The position numbers and the translations under genes were made by a program. A model generated the notes under the pieces. The model searched no databases. It had not been told where the DNA came from and was given only the letters and a program-made list of their open reading frames with translations. From the NCBI RefSeq assembly GCF_040954835.1, contig NC_090718.1, positions 14,275,532-14,339,531 of the forward strand: DNA of 64,000 nucleotides. The letters are read 5' to 3'. Shown piece after piece: positions 23,301-32,805 of the stretch (positions are counted from its first letter, which is position 1; each line of letters starts with the position of its first letter). The DNA comes from Lepisosteus oculatus. Taxonomy: Eukaryota > Chordata > Actinopteri > Semionotiformes > Lepisosteidae.

Positions 23301-26300
23301 TTATGTACTGCTGTGCAGTTAACATTTTACATTCAAGGACAGTGAGTGCTCCCTGGTGTGTCTTGACTGGGAGTCATATATCCCTTTCCTTGAGGAATTT
23401 TTCTTTTATGCTGACAAAAAATGCATTGGTGCAGGTCAGAGTATGGCACTTGTTTTCTTTATAGCTTTCAAGGACTGAAACTTCTCAAAGTTGGAGTTTC
23501 TGGTGTCTTGCATGTCCCACAAATACTTGTATTTAATCATCTCTTTGGGAATATCTCCCAAGAAATCCTTGTGCACTAGATATCATCACAATGGTGAAAA
23601 TAGATCAGATGGTTATTGGCTGATTTGGGTGACAAAGTGACTGGCCACTGTGACCTCACTTCCTGTTGTGAGAGCTGTCACCTTGCCTTTTCTTTTATTG
23701 ACGCAAGTCCTGCTCACATGACGGTCTCGCATTATGGAAGATGCAGGGTTGATGACGCGCGCAGAACAATCTGCACACTTTTTAAGGTTTATATTCAGAA
23801 CTGCAGTAGCAGTGTTCTTATAGCACAGAGTGAGGAAAGATCTGCACACACTAAAATGTTTTGCTCTTCCCAACACATGTTAAAGATGCTCAGCTGTACA
23901 CTAACGCATACTGTCAGACAACGGATGGCATTTGTTTCGCCTCTTCAGGTGCACCGAGCTCCCTGTTGCCCGTCAGTAGCGTTTAGAGGAACAGCCTGCC
24001 AAATAGGATAATTAGGTTAGGCGAGTTCTGGGAAATGCGATTCTGAGTTCTGTGACGAAGAAGAGGTGTGGAACAGTTTCTGCAGAAGTTCAAAAACGTC
24101 AGAAAAATCGAACGAGAAGCGAATGTGAAGGGATTTTGCCTTCACTACAAGACGCTCCTTGGCGCTGGGCAAGAGGGAGTTAAGGCCGCAGTAGGGCTTG
24201 TGTCTCAACTCTGCAGGAAATGGCTCCCAGGGTCTCCTGGAGATATTTGCATACCGTGTTGCCAGCAGGGAGGGAGGGAGAATGAGAGAAGGGGTGGGGG
24301 GGGGAGTTTGCTGGAGGAGCTGTCCTGTTCAACCGGTACAGGATCACATCAGCGCAGCACAGCAGTCACACTGAGTGCAGCAGCAAGAAATGGGAAAACC
24401 ACTGGCACCGAGACTTTGTTTTTAAACGCTAACAGCAGGAGACGGTCTTCAGACCTGCAAGGTTTTCAGAGATTTCCCTTTCCTGTCGGGTGCCATAGGC
24501 GCTGGCTTTTGTGTTGGTGCAGCAGTGCGAAGGAATGGTTTGATTCTCAGCTGGCCAGAGGGTTACAGGTTCCAATCCCAGCTATGGCGCCGCTGTTGTA
24601 GCCTTGAGCACAGAAACATCGTTAAAACCCCCCTTTGTTACAGATGACCTAGTCGTGGTCACTCTTCTCAAACGCCTTGCCAACAAGATTGAACACAAGT
24701 TGTTTTATAAATGCTGGACATGTCCATGCCTTGTTCTGTTCTGGTGGCTGTATAAGGCATTATGTCACATGACTGCATTAACTGATGTGTGTTTTGATGG
24801 CCCTGTCTTCACGTGTGCATTTTCACACATGTCAATATTTTAGTTAACCAGAGCTTTTGAATACAGGCCATTTTCGATGAAATCATTAGCTAAATCATTT
24901 CTCCGTACCTTTGGCTGTGTTTTCAGATCAAGACGGAAGACCTCAACGACTCTCCCCACTCTGTGTCGGCGCTCAAGACGTGTCACCTGACACAGGGGTC
25001 CCCTATGGGCGGGGGACAGCTTTCTGGGGTAGGGCTTCACAATTCCTGATTGACTGACAGGTTTGGGGGGGGGCGTGTCTGATGTCAAGGTGGCTCCCCA
25101 CACCTGCACCGCTAAAAAACAACCCCTGTTATCTTTAAAATTTGCAATTTGCAAAGTTTCTCTCTCAAGGTTAATAAAAATCTTTTTTTCAATGCTTTTT
25201 GTAGCGTGTGTCCAAAAGCCCGATGGCATTTGTTACAAGCGGAGCCACTAGGTGGCATGAAAACACTCATTAAAACATCCAACCCCGTGTGCCTTTTTTC
25301 CTTCTCTGAACCCCTGCTTTAGTCCTAGGGGTCCCCCCAAACGAGGCTGGCCTGTTAGAAGGGTGTCTGTGTTAGCCTGGTGGCCGCAAACAGGCTTGAA
25401 CCCCAGAATGTTGGAGCTTTCCTTATGCTTCCTCGAAGACGTTTTCATGTCCGTCTCTCCCTCAGGAACTACCTTCCCTGCATCCACTGCTGCTGGTGTC
25501 TGGCTCCCACCTGACCCCCTCCTCTCCGTTCCTTCTGTCTCAGACCCAGACCAGCCATCAAGGTGAGGAGCAGTCGGACGCTGGGAAAACCAGGTTTTCC
25601 CAAAAGCGAATCATTCCTTTCTGCTTGCACTGGCTCTAGAAGCCATTTCACAGATGGGGACCTGTTCATTATCTCGTTTTCTCAACATTGGGTGAATCTT
25701 TGTGGGCAAAACGTCTGTTTGGGACGCTGGGATGTGTTGGTCACTTGGAGCTGCAGACCCAGTTTTAGCAATGCTGTTGCCGTTTCTTTGCATTAATGCA
25801 AGTGTGCATCCGTCTGGTCTCTCCTGATCTAAATGAATGAATATATGAAGCCGCTTAGGTGTTTAACACACAGTCCATTGTGAAGCTCCTGGGAGATGAT
25901 GTTTAACTTTCTAAGGAGATGTTATCTTCAAAACCCCATGGGAAACATGTTTTGACTATAGGGTAATTTATACGTATTTATTCACATTATCACTTATGTT
26001 TCATTGTTACAAAACACAGCTGTAATAGCTGAGCTTGCAGGTAGCATTTTGATGGGGGGGGGGGAAAAGGTTGTATTTCCAAAAATGTTGGGGGGGGGGA
26101 ATCATAGAAGCTGAGTAAATTCACAGTTTCTGTTTGGTCATGTGAATCGACTGAAGTGATTATCGCTCCGCTGTATTAGACTAGCGTTGTGCTGAGGGTA
26201 GTGATTTAGTGCGCCTTGCAGTCCACTCTAGTGTCCAGTCCAGGGTGTCTTTCTGCCTTGCACCCAGCGCCTAGGTTAACATTTCCAGTACCTGGAAAAG

Positions 26301-29300
26301 TGTTTTTATGGGAAATAAATGGAGGGATGTGTTGTGCCTCAGTAGTGTTTTGTTTGCTATTTCTTCCAGCCTTACTGCAGCAGAACCTCCTTTCCCTGCC
26401 CTCCCAGTCCCAGTCAGGCCTGCTCCAGCACCAGCCTGGATTAGCGCTCACTCCCCAGGTGAGGGTCCTCTTACTGGGCTACAGCTTGTAACGTTCTTGC
26501 CTGTGCTTTCTGACTTCACACCGGGAGTAATAGCATGAAATAAATCATAAATTTATGTTGACGTACATAATTATCTTTAACGGCCATGACAGTCTCTTGC
26601 AATAGGAATAAAAAAATTGTTTTTAATTTTATTTTCCTTTGTGCTGCACTGCTGTCGGTAATATCAAGGATCTTTCTTTTCCGCGGGATCTTTGATTAGA
26701 TCAGTTGAAGTGCAGAGAGGGAAAGAAAATACTAAACGAAGCTGCATCTTCTTTTTAACCAAATCAAACGGAATTTTTTTCTGTGCAGAAACTTCAGCTT
26801 TACTGCAAAAGGACATTTCACTCAGGGGAAAAAGGATATCAAATCTGCTTCTAATGCCCAAGAATGTTAATCAATTTTATAATTTAAATTCCAATCAAAT
26901 TGGGAAGGACATCCTGCGTGGCTCAACTGGTAAAGGAGCTCACGTGTTTAGGTTGAGCTCTAAGATCAAGGGTTCGAGCCACATTGTAATGGGGATTCCC
27001 CAAGTGCGGGTGCACAGTTGATCGAGCACCACCAATAATAACTGCTTACACTTTTATATAGTGCTTTTTCTGGACACTCCACTCATAGCACTTTACAGAT
27101 AAAAGGGACTCCCCTCCACCACCACTGTGCAGCCCCACCTGGATGATGTGACAGTACTCTCACCACACATTAGCTATCAGTGGGGAGGAGAGCAGAGCCA
27201 ATTCATAGAGGGGGATTATAGGAGGCCATGATTGGTAAGGGCCAATGGGAAATTTGGCCAGGACGCTGGGGTTACACCCCTACTCTTTTCGAGAAACGCC
27301 CTGGGATTTTAAATGACCACAGAGAGTCAGGACCTTGGTTTTACATCTCATCCGAAGGACGGCGCCTGTTTACAGTATAGTGTCCCTGTCACCATACTGG
27401 GGCATAAGGACCCACATGGACTGCAGGGTGAGCGCCCCCTGCTGGCCCCACTAACACCTCTTCCAGTAGCAACCTTAGTTTTTCCCAGGAGGTCTCCCAT
27501 CCAGGTACTGACCAGGCTCACACCTGCTGAGCTTCAGTGGGCTGCCAGTTGTGAGTTGCAGAGTGATATGGCTGCTGGCTATAGGGTAGGGTAGGGTGCT
27601 CTCTCTTTGCTCTCGACAACACAGCGTCCCCTGTGACCTCTTGTGATGCAATTGGAAGAGAGGCAGCCTGTGCGTGACCCCCATGCACAGCACTGTGTTG
27701 CCCGTGAGGTGTTAAAAGTCTAGTGGCAGGAGAGGTGGCAGGTCGCAGGAGTTGAATTTCCTCACTCCCCAGTGTGCGGTAACATGGTTTGTTACTGATG
27801 TGAAACACATGGATGGCTCTTCCAAAATCAAATGGGTATTACAGAAACAACTGGTGAGTCTAGATTTAATTTTTTTTTTTTTATCACTCGCGCAGGCAGT
27901 GGGACGGTCAGGCCTGTCGGGGTCTTCTCTGGACGGACACTTGGAGATGCCGCCTCACCTTCAGGTCCCCAAGCACATGGGCGCATCCCAGCAGGAAGAG
28001 CCCAATGACCTGGAGGAGCTGGAGCAGTTTGCCAAGGCCTTCAAACAGAGACGCATCAAACTGGGCTTCACACAGGTGCTGGTGCTGGCAGCTGGGGGCG
28101 GGAGAAAGGATGGACAAGAAACTTTAAATCCCATTTGAGGCTGACGGCTGTCCCAAGTTATTTCAGATCCTCTGTTAGTAGCAAGAGCCCTGTTATAGTA
28201 TTTATTCCAGCATGAACTCTCTGACTCTCGGCATTTGGGATTCAAATTTTAACAATGGCCATGCCAATAAATGAGTAACTAGTGTTGTGGATCTGGGAAT
28301 AGCCTAGAGTTATTTGGAAAATACACTTCTAAATATTGAAACCACATTCTTTTTTTTGTCCTACAATAACATCATAAGAAAGATAAAGGAAAGGAGACCG
28401 TTTTGGCCCTGCTTGCCCCTTTGACAGTGAGTGGTTAATTGTCGAACTGATCCCAGGATCTCCTCCAGCTAGTTCTTGAAAGAAGCCGAGGTATCGGCTT
28501 CAGCCACATGGCTGGGCGGCTTACGAAAGAGTTGCAGGGATGCAAGTGGAAAAAGTGAAATCAAACGGGAGCTGCTTGTGTGGACACAATCCTGCACCGA
28601 GTCTGCTAGACAGTCTCGACAGTGGCCCAGCCCTGACTCCTTGGAACAGGAACCCTACCTCTCCAGATTTGAGTCGTGAGCCCGCTCTGCACTGCGCCTC
28701 TCCTTTCCGGCAATGCGCCGCTGACACCAGTGTCGTCTTTTTTTTTTTTTCCCCCACAGGGAGATGTGGGCCTGGCCATGGGGAAGCTCTACGGAAACGA
28801 TTTCAGCCAGACCACCATCTCTCGCTTCGAGGCTCTGAACCTGAGCTTCAAGAACATGTGCAAGCTGAAGCCACTGCTGGAGAAGTGGCTCAGTGATGCA
28901 GGTGAGAGGGTCTGGGGCAGAGCTGAATCAGGGGGTCTGGAGTGGAGTTGCGTTTTTAAAGGGGTGGGTCAGATGGCCAGGGCGGAGCTGGGGATCAGGG
29001 GCAGGGAGGGGTCAGGTGGGTCAGATGGCCAGGGCGGAGCTGGGGATCAGGGGCAGGGAGGGGTCAGGGCTGGTCAGAGGAGCCATGGAGGATTTAGGGA
29101 AGGGGTGGTCAGAAGGGCACAAACAGAATGTGTAGCCCTTCTATATCTCCTACTGACGCAAACGGAGTGTTATTTTACTCATAGCTGTAATATATTCCTT
29201 ATTGCCACACATGCCACCCTTGGATACACGTGGAAAAACAACAGTGCTCGCAGTGTGCACGGCGTAGGAAGGAAAGGGAGCTTGCGGTCTTGGCGCTGGC

Positions 29301-31291
29301 GAATGAGCGGCGCCATGATGGCTCATGGCCGAGGTTGACCGTTAACGCTGTCCCGTCTGCCTCCCCCTCCCCCACCAGAGAACTCCCCCTCAGAAAGCAT
29401 GGCCAACGCCACCTCCATGCCCCCCCTCATCGAGGGCTTCGGTCGAAAGCGCAAGAAGAGAACCAGCATCGAGACCAACATCAAGCTCACACTGGAGAAG
29501 CGCTTCCAAGACGTGAGTATGGGCCCCTGCAGCATGCAGGGCCTGACCTGATAGCTTAGAGAAATCTTAGGCCTAGCTGACGGAGAGGGCTTCTTCAATC
29601 AAAGCTCGCATATTAACACTGCCTCTTTACTCGACTTGAACCCCAGTGAGCGCACAAAACGAGTGTGTTCCAGGGGAGTCTGGAGGTTTTCAGTTATGCG
29701 CAGTGGGCTGATGTGTGCGTCACCCACTGAAAAGAAAATGCAGGTGAGTGCTCCTGCTTACCGCGGGGTGTGCTGTGTCTGTCCTGCCCAGAACCCCAAA
29801 CCGAGCTCAGAGGAGATCACGCTTATCGCCGAGCAGCTCACTATGGAGAAGGAGGTGGTGCGGGTCTGGTTCTGTAACCGGAGACAGAAGGAGAAGAGGA
29901 TCTGCTGCCCCATGTCGTCGTCTTCCCTGAAGCCGCCCACCTACAACTCCAGACTGGTGAGAGCTCATCCTTTTTGCTCTGGGCTCCCGTCTCTCTCTTG
30001 CTCCTCTGCCTGTCCCCAGCTCCCACCTTTTCATTTATGGATTTGTTAACTGAAGAATTCGCCTACGGCTAAGTAACTCCTGTCCACTTCCTGTTTCAGG
30101 TTTCCACTTCCAGGTCATTCAGTCCGCTGGCCGTCTCGCAGGTGCACAGTACCATGAGTGGAGGTGGGTTTTCTTTCCACGTTGCATCGGAGATAAGAAA
30201 CTTTAAAACCATAGCAGTGAGGCCGCTGAAATTAAAGTATACGTTTGTTCCCATGCTTCAGATGTTTTCTGTCCAGAGGAACGGATACATACCAATGCAA
30301 ATGAATTGCAGTGGGACTGCAATAATATAAACCGTCTTTTGTTTGCCTCCATTTCCTGATGTGGAGCACGTGTAGGTGTCCACTTGCTCACGAGCCCTGT
30401 GGCTGCAGCTTCTTTCTCCCCCTCCTTAGAGACGGGTAATTCTGTAAACCTGACGACTTAACCAATGGGGGTGCAGACGTTTGGGCATCAAATGAGTTTA
30501 AAAAATCGAACTTTCCATCTTCAAAATCTTGTCTTTCAAAGCTTATGGCCACAAAGAAATGAATGAGAGGTGTTTAAGCTGCACTTACAGGAAACTGAAG
30601 GTGCAGATCAATGTTCTTGACAATCTGATAGTAAATTTTACAGGTTTTTAAAAGAGCAGATAGTACTTTAAGTACTTTTAAGTATAAGGTGGGCACAGAA
30701 AAGTGGGCTGTAGTATATTTGTAGATTGTAGACTTGGAGCAGACTTGATGCTAAATTTGCAAGATTGTTCATCCTGTTAGCTTTCAGAGTTCGTAAAGTT
30801 GTGTATGTGCGTCTCTATTGCAGTGTCGTCTAGTTCATCTCCCAGCAGTCCCAGTCGAGGCTCCTCCCCTAGTGGCCTGTCGTCCAATGGCGGCACTCTG
30901 ACATCTCAGGGCGGGGCCCAGTCTCTCAACTCCACTGGGTACGAGCACTTCGTCTGCAGGCTGTGACCTGAGCTGCACAGCAGTCCAGAGTCCCATCAGA
31001 AGATCGTGACATCAGTGTTAAACCTGGGGGAATAGGGGGGCATTCGTGAGCAAGCACTGGATTAAAGAATCACAAGTGCCATTTGAAATGTTCTAGTCAC
31101 TTGGGCTAAACAATGAATATTTTGATTGTGAAGGGCACTTTCCATGGCTTATGTGGCTCAGGATTAAGAGCCCAGGACTTCATGTCACTGAAGGCATGAG
31201 ACAGTGAAGCCCTATTTCAATCATTTTTGTCTTGATTGTTTCCCTCAGGCCTTGGTATCGAGGATGGAACCACTCCTCCTATCTTCACTGA
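11323..31291 (+). CDS. pou2f3: POU2F3 transcription factor, 13 coding exons
   Basis: Octamer-binding POU-homeodomain factor (OCT-11/SKN-1a), which acts in the nucleus and specifies tuft and related chemosensory cells in mammals. Coding exons: 11323-11353, 15563-15619, 22892-22926, 24927-25028, 25466-25562, 26370-26458, 27896-28075, 28760-28901, 29379-29512, 29792-29956, 30100-30163, 30824-30938 and 31249-31291. All introns are GT-AG and the phases agree, giving 417 codons (436 in human by memory). The POU-specific domain spans about residues 171-244, the linker runs to about 266, and the homeodomain is about 267-326 with [13 protein letters not shown]. Paralogue POU2F1/2 is less likely: the N-terminus (residues 10-15, DMKMSG-type) and the C-terminus ([12 protein letters not shown]) match POU2F3, as does the tlcd5-arhgef12 context. 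The chosen start has a strong Kozak (A at -3, G at +4). Confidence 0.96.
11468..11475 (+). promoter_or_regulatory. Octamer motif, intron 1
   Basis: A perfect ATGCAAAT 115 bp after the exon 1 donor, 372 bp from the promoter octamer. Confidence 0.4.
14823..14830 (+). promoter_or_regulatory. Octamer motif upstream of candidate second promoter
   Basis: A perfect ATGCAAAT 255 bp upstream of the TATA box at 15078. Confidence 0.4.
15078..15086 (+). promoter_or_regulatory. pou2f3: TATA box, candidate alternative pou2f3 promoter
   Basis: TATAAAAGG is a consensus TATA box 485 bp upstream of coding exon 2. Transcription from about 15110 would read straight into exon 2, where ATG codons at 15565 and 15571 are in frame. 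Upstream ATGs in this leader would have to be bypassed. Alternative first exons are known for mammalian POU2F3. This is inference. Confidence 0.4.
15563..15619 (+). CDS. pou2f3: pou2f3 coding exon 2
   Basis: 57 bases, phase 1 to phase 1. It encodes the [18 protein letters not shown] region. The donor is a strong GTAAGG and the acceptor is TTATTATTACAG. Confidence 0.9.
16430..16560 (-). mobile_element. tRNA-derived SINE, V/HE1-like, fragment
   Basis: The complement contains a GTCGCTTTGGACAAAAGCCT-type tail, the hallmark of the fish V/HE1 group, preceded by a degenerate tRNA-derived segment. Confidence 0.55.
18400..18480 (+). mobile_element. tRNA-derived SINE family 2, fragment
   Basis: The segment contains GTGTGGAGTTTGCATGG, a diagnostic block of the family that is nearly complete at 43045 and 59819. 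Confidence 0.45.
19742..19945. other. GC/CpG-rich island in intron 2
   Basis: A local block of dense CG dinucleotides within otherwise AT-rich intron. It could be a cryptic promoter or enhancer; no exon was recognised. Confidence 0.35.
20164..20390 (-). mobile_element. tRNA-derived SINE family 2, partial
   Basis: The + strand shows GGACACCAGTCCATCACAG, ACTGTGGGAGGAAACC and a GGGGAAAACATACACA block, the reverse complement of the family body at 59819-60165. Confidence 0.75.
20931..20938 (-). promoter_or_regulatory. Octamer motif, intron 2
   Basis: A perfect ATTTGCAT near a CTTATCTG GATA-type site at about 20829 and a direct repeat of TTTCCATACTG just downstream. This may be an intronic enhancer. 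Confidence 0.35.
21648..21931 (-). mobile_element. tRNA-derived SINE family 1, inverted copy
   Basis: Reverse complement of the 8199-8497 element. It has the same AGGGCCTTGCTCAGGGGCCC block and a 3' end with CAAGAAATTGTATATGGCC. The B box is degenerate. Confidence 0.85.
22181..22255. repeat. Perfect 29-bp inverted repeat, 17-nt loop
   Basis: Arm 22181-22209 is the exact reverse complement of 22227-22255, and the loop begins and ends with pairable AGC/GCT. The right arm belongs to a minus-strand CR1-like fragment; the left arm is its inverted duplicate. An RNA of this region would fold into a pre-miRNA-sized hairpin. Confidence 0.9.
22227..22460 (-). mobile_element. CR1-like LINE reverse-transcriptase 3' fragment
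   Basis: The minus strand translates to pieces resembling [15 protein letters not shown] and TLRVVGAWNKLP, the C-terminal end of CR1/L2-type ORF2. It is short and broken. Confidence 0.6.
22892..22926 (+). CDS. pou2f3: pou2f3 coding exon 3
   Basis: 35 bases encoding [12 protein letters not shown] (with the split first codon). This matches the conserved RNGLDF segment of POU2 proteins. Donor GTAAGT. Confidence 0.93.
24245..24252 (-). promoter_or_regulatory. Octamer motif, intron 3
   Basis: A perfect ATTTGCAT. Confidence 0.35.
24505..24625 (+). mobile_element. tRNA-derived SINE, V/HE1-like, fragment
   Basis: It shares GAGGGTTACAGGTTCCAATCCC (B-box region) and CGCTGTTGTAGCCTTGAGC with copies at 52755 and 60180. 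Confidence 0.6.
24927..25028 (+). CDS. pou2f3: pou2f3 coding exon 4
   Basis: 34 codons, phase 0, starting [12 protein letters not shown] and containing CHLTQGSPM, aligned with the IKTEDL and CHLSQG segments of POU2F3. The donor GTAGGG is weak. Confidence 0.92.
25029..25465 (+). other. pou2f3 intron 4
   Basis: 437 bases, no feature recognised. Confidence 0.5.
25466..25562 (+). CDS. pou2f3: pou2f3 coding exon 5
   Basis: Encodes [16 protein letters not shown] and [11 protein letters not shown], matching the SLHPL and FLLSQTQ segments of the POU2F3 activation region. Phase 0 to 1, donor GTGAGG. Confidence 0.9.
25563..26369 (+). other. pou2f3 intron 5
   Basis: 807 bases with two G-runs (near 26053 and 26090). 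A degenerate SINE family 2 fragment lies near 26205-26280. Confidence 0.45.
26370..26458 (+). CDS. pou2f3: pou2f3 coding exon 6
   Basis: Encodes a Gln/Leu-rich stretch, [19 protein letters not shown] and [10 protein letters not shown], as in the POU2 N-terminal activation domain. Phase 1 to 0, donor GTGAGG. Confidence 0.92.
26914..26985 (+). mobile_element. tRNA-like SINE head or tRNA pseudogene
   Basis: An A box (GGCTCAACTGGTAAAGG) and a B box (GGGTTCGAGCC) stand at nearly tRNA-like spacing, but no complete acceptor stem is visible. It lies about 50 bp left of the 5S-derived SINE. Confidence 0.5.
27033..27587 (-). mobile_element. Full-length 5S rRNA-derived SINE, copy B
   Basis: Read on the minus strand, the first ~120 bases (27587 down to about 27465) follow 5S rRNA almost end to end, including AAGCTCAGCAGG, GCCTGGTCAGTACCTGGATG and GGAGACCTCCTGGGAA, which cover the 5S internal promoter. 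A ~350-bp body follows, then an L2-like tail with GCACTATATAAAAGTG and short ATT repeats. This is the plan of the SINE3 (5S) class. Confidence 0.85.
27896..28075 (+). CDS. pou2f3: pou2f3 coding exon 7 (start of POU-specific domain)
   Basis: 60 codons, phase 0. The last 27 ([20 protein letters not shown] then IKLGFTQ) open the POU-specific domain. The donor GTGCTG is weak after position +2. Confidence 0.96.
28076..28759 (+). other. pou2f3 intron 7
   Basis: 684 bases. A CR1-like fragment lies at 28395-28535. Retention would add an in-frame stop at 28136-28138 and cut the POU domain. Confidence 0.55.
28395..28535 (+). mobile_element. CR1-like repeat fragment
   Basis: It contains CCAGCTAGTTCTTGAAAGAA and CTTCAGCCACATGGCTGGGC, the noncoding complement of the CR1-like LINE C-terminus that recurs at 46060. 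Confidence 0.5.
28760..28901 (+). CDS. pou2f3: pou2f3 coding exon 8 (rest of POU-specific domain)
   Basis: Encodes [19 protein letters not shown] and continues through the recognition helix to LLEKWLSDA. Phase 0 to 1, donor GTGAGA. Confidence 0.97.
28902..29378 (+). other. pou2f3 intron 8
   Basis: 477 bases. The 5' part is a G-rich tract containing an exact 52-bp tandem duplication. Confidence 0.55.
28964..29067 (+). repeat. Perfect 52-bp tandem duplication
   Basis: 28964-29015 and 29016-29067 are identical as read and start GTGGGTCAGATGGCC. They also hold G-runs that might form a quadruplex. Confidence 0.9.
29379..29512 (+). CDS. pou2f3: pou2f3 coding exon 9 (linker and homeodomain start)
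   Basis: Encodes the linker [19 protein letters not shown] and then [20 protein letters not shown], the basic arm and helix 1 of the homeodomain. Phase 1 to 0, donor GTGAGT. Confidence 0.97.
29513..29791 (+). other. pou2f3 intron 9
   Basis: 279 bases, nothing recognised. Confidence 0.5.
29792..29956 (+). CDS. pou2f3: pou2f3 coding exon 10 (homeodomain helices 2-3)
   Basis: 55 codons from [15 protein letters not shown] through [18 protein letters not shown] to KPPTYNSRL. It contains recognition helix 3 with the POU-type Cys of WFCNRR. Phase 0, donor GTGAGA. Confidence 0.97.
30100..30163 (+). CDS. pou2f3: pou2f3 coding exon 11
   Basis: Encodes [20 protein letters not shown] and GG; VHSTM is conserved with human POU2F3. 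Phase 0 to 1, donor GTGGGT. Confidence 0.9.
30164..30823 (+). other. pou2f3 intron 11
   Basis: 660 bases with an octamer at 30295-30302. No other feature. Confidence 0.5.
30295..30302 (+). promoter_or_regulatory. Octamer motif, intron 11
   Basis: A perfect ATGCAAAT. Confidence 0.3.
30824..30938 (+). CDS. pou2f3: pou2f3 coding exon 12 (Ser-rich)
   Basis: A Ser/Gly-rich C-terminal region, [17 protein letters not shown] and [12 protein letters not shown]. Phase 1 to 2, donor GTACGA. Confidence 0.9.
31249..31291 (+). CDS. pou2f3: pou2f3 coding exon 13 (C-terminus)
   Basis: Phase-2 entry. Encodes [13 protein letters not shown] and a TGA stop, which matches the conserved C-terminal end of POU2F3. 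Confidence 0.95.
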
Positions 31292-32805
31292 AGCGCCTAC
31301 CCCTCCCAACCCGTTTGGCACCAAGGATATTTAAACACCATGTGAAAATGCAGTCAGTGTGAAAGAATTTATTTTTAAAAATGCAACACGGTAGAAAGAG
31401 CAAAGATGTGTAATGCACACAGAACTACTGTCAAAGGTGAACCACTAAAGTTTTTCTTTATCTGTCTAGATGATTATAAAACATATTGGGAAAGGTCCGT
31501 CCAGCATTCTGTGGAACTGCATTACATGTCGGTGCTCGTGTACAGTAAATAAGTCTAAACGTATGGTTTTTGTGGTGAGAGAGTGCCTTGGGCTGGCACA
31601 GTCACAGGACACTGCCAGTCACTATACCTGGTCACCCAGCCAATCTGCAGTTCATTTCTGTCCAGTCCTCTCCGCCACATCAGATCAGACTGGAGAAAAA
31701 CCGAACGCGGCACTTTGCGGGGCTGATGTGCGAGTCTCTTGTGCGCCTCATGGGGTTTAGGCTGCTTCCCGCAAAGGGGTGACGTGTCGACGGGAAGGGA
31801 ACACGGATCCCTGCCCGAGTCCGTGCCGATCGAGGGGCACGCGTGTGGCGGAAAGGTGCGGACTGCAGGAGGGGGGCAACTGACCACTGACTCGCTTGGG
31901 GATCTGTAGCCTGAGCCGACATTGAAACCCAGAACTCGGGACAGGCGGTAGATAAGCAGTGCAGATGGAGCTTCTCATTCTTTAGTGCTTGGTAACGGTT
32001 TTTGGGCTTTTATCTGAATATCCGCTGCGCTAAGGGGGTTCGGACAAACGAGGACAGGAGGACAGCACGGCTCCTGTAACGAAGGAAGGGGGGATAGCTG
32101 GCAGTACCCCCCCAGTTCAGGGACCCCAACTCTTGGGTAGACTTTAATCACCAATTAATACAACTGAAGTGTCCTGCAACTTTGTTTAATGTTTACACTG
32201 CAATGACGACTGTACAACTAGAACTAGAATGCAAAACACAGTCCCTCATAAATGTACATATGGACACATCATCCTGGACTGCTCACCTGTGGATCAATAA
32301 TGTTATTTTTATAACTTAAATGTTAAACTTCTCTGTATTTGCAGTATACAGCTTGATGAACCTCCTGTTTTGGCTTACAGACAGCTGTGTTTTAAAGGGA
32401 ATTTTATTGTTATGGCTGTTACTGTGTGAACTGCCAAAAGTTTTAAGTACTTTTTTTTTTATTTATTGTATTTTTCCACATTTCTGTTGTTGTTGTTGAG
32501 TTTTGTTTTCATCTTTTTATCTGTAAAATGAACCTGAAGGACCTTGTTAAACAAAATGATTGTTACACACCCCCTTCATTCACTGGGTGCGAACTAGTGC
32601 CTTGAAAAAAACGTATTACAAGGTGTTGAAGTGCCTAAAGATTCCTGTAGTGAAGTAAGTCTGCCTTCGAAAGCACAGTCTTTCAAACTGTAGAGCTGGA
32701 ATTTGGAAATGTTTTTTTTTTATCATTGTTGGCTTTAGTGAATAGCTTTGAAGGGGAATTTTCTTAATTAAAATGTTAATAAAACTTTGTAAATATAAAT
32801 TATCC
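31292..32805 (+). other. pou2f3: pou2f3 3'UTR
   Basis: About 1.5 kb from the stop codon to the polyadenylation site. It includes a CpG-containing stretch at 31770-32050 and AT-rich ends. The cleavage site is inferred from the signal at 32778. Confidence 0.65.
32778..32783 (+). terminator. Polyadenylation signal AATAAA (pou2f3)
   Basis: A canonical hexamer, followed within 35 bases by GT/T-rich sequence (TTCGTGTGTATTTTT). Confidence 0.7.

Larger units (their letters stand above)
22927..24926 (+). other. pou2f3 intron 3
   Basis: 2.0 kb. It contains an octamer at 24245 and a tRNA-SINE fragment at 24505. Open frames at 23616-24601 are unremarkable. Confidence 0.55.
26459..27895 (+). other. pou2f3 intron 6
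   Basis: 1.4 kb, largely filled by a tRNA-like head (26914) and a full-length 5S-derived SINE (27033). The acceptor follows a T-rich tract. Confidence 0.6.

Noticed and set aside
27465-27587. True 5S rRNA gene
   Set aside because: Many differences from 5S and continuous with a SINE body; no terminator T-run after the 5S part.
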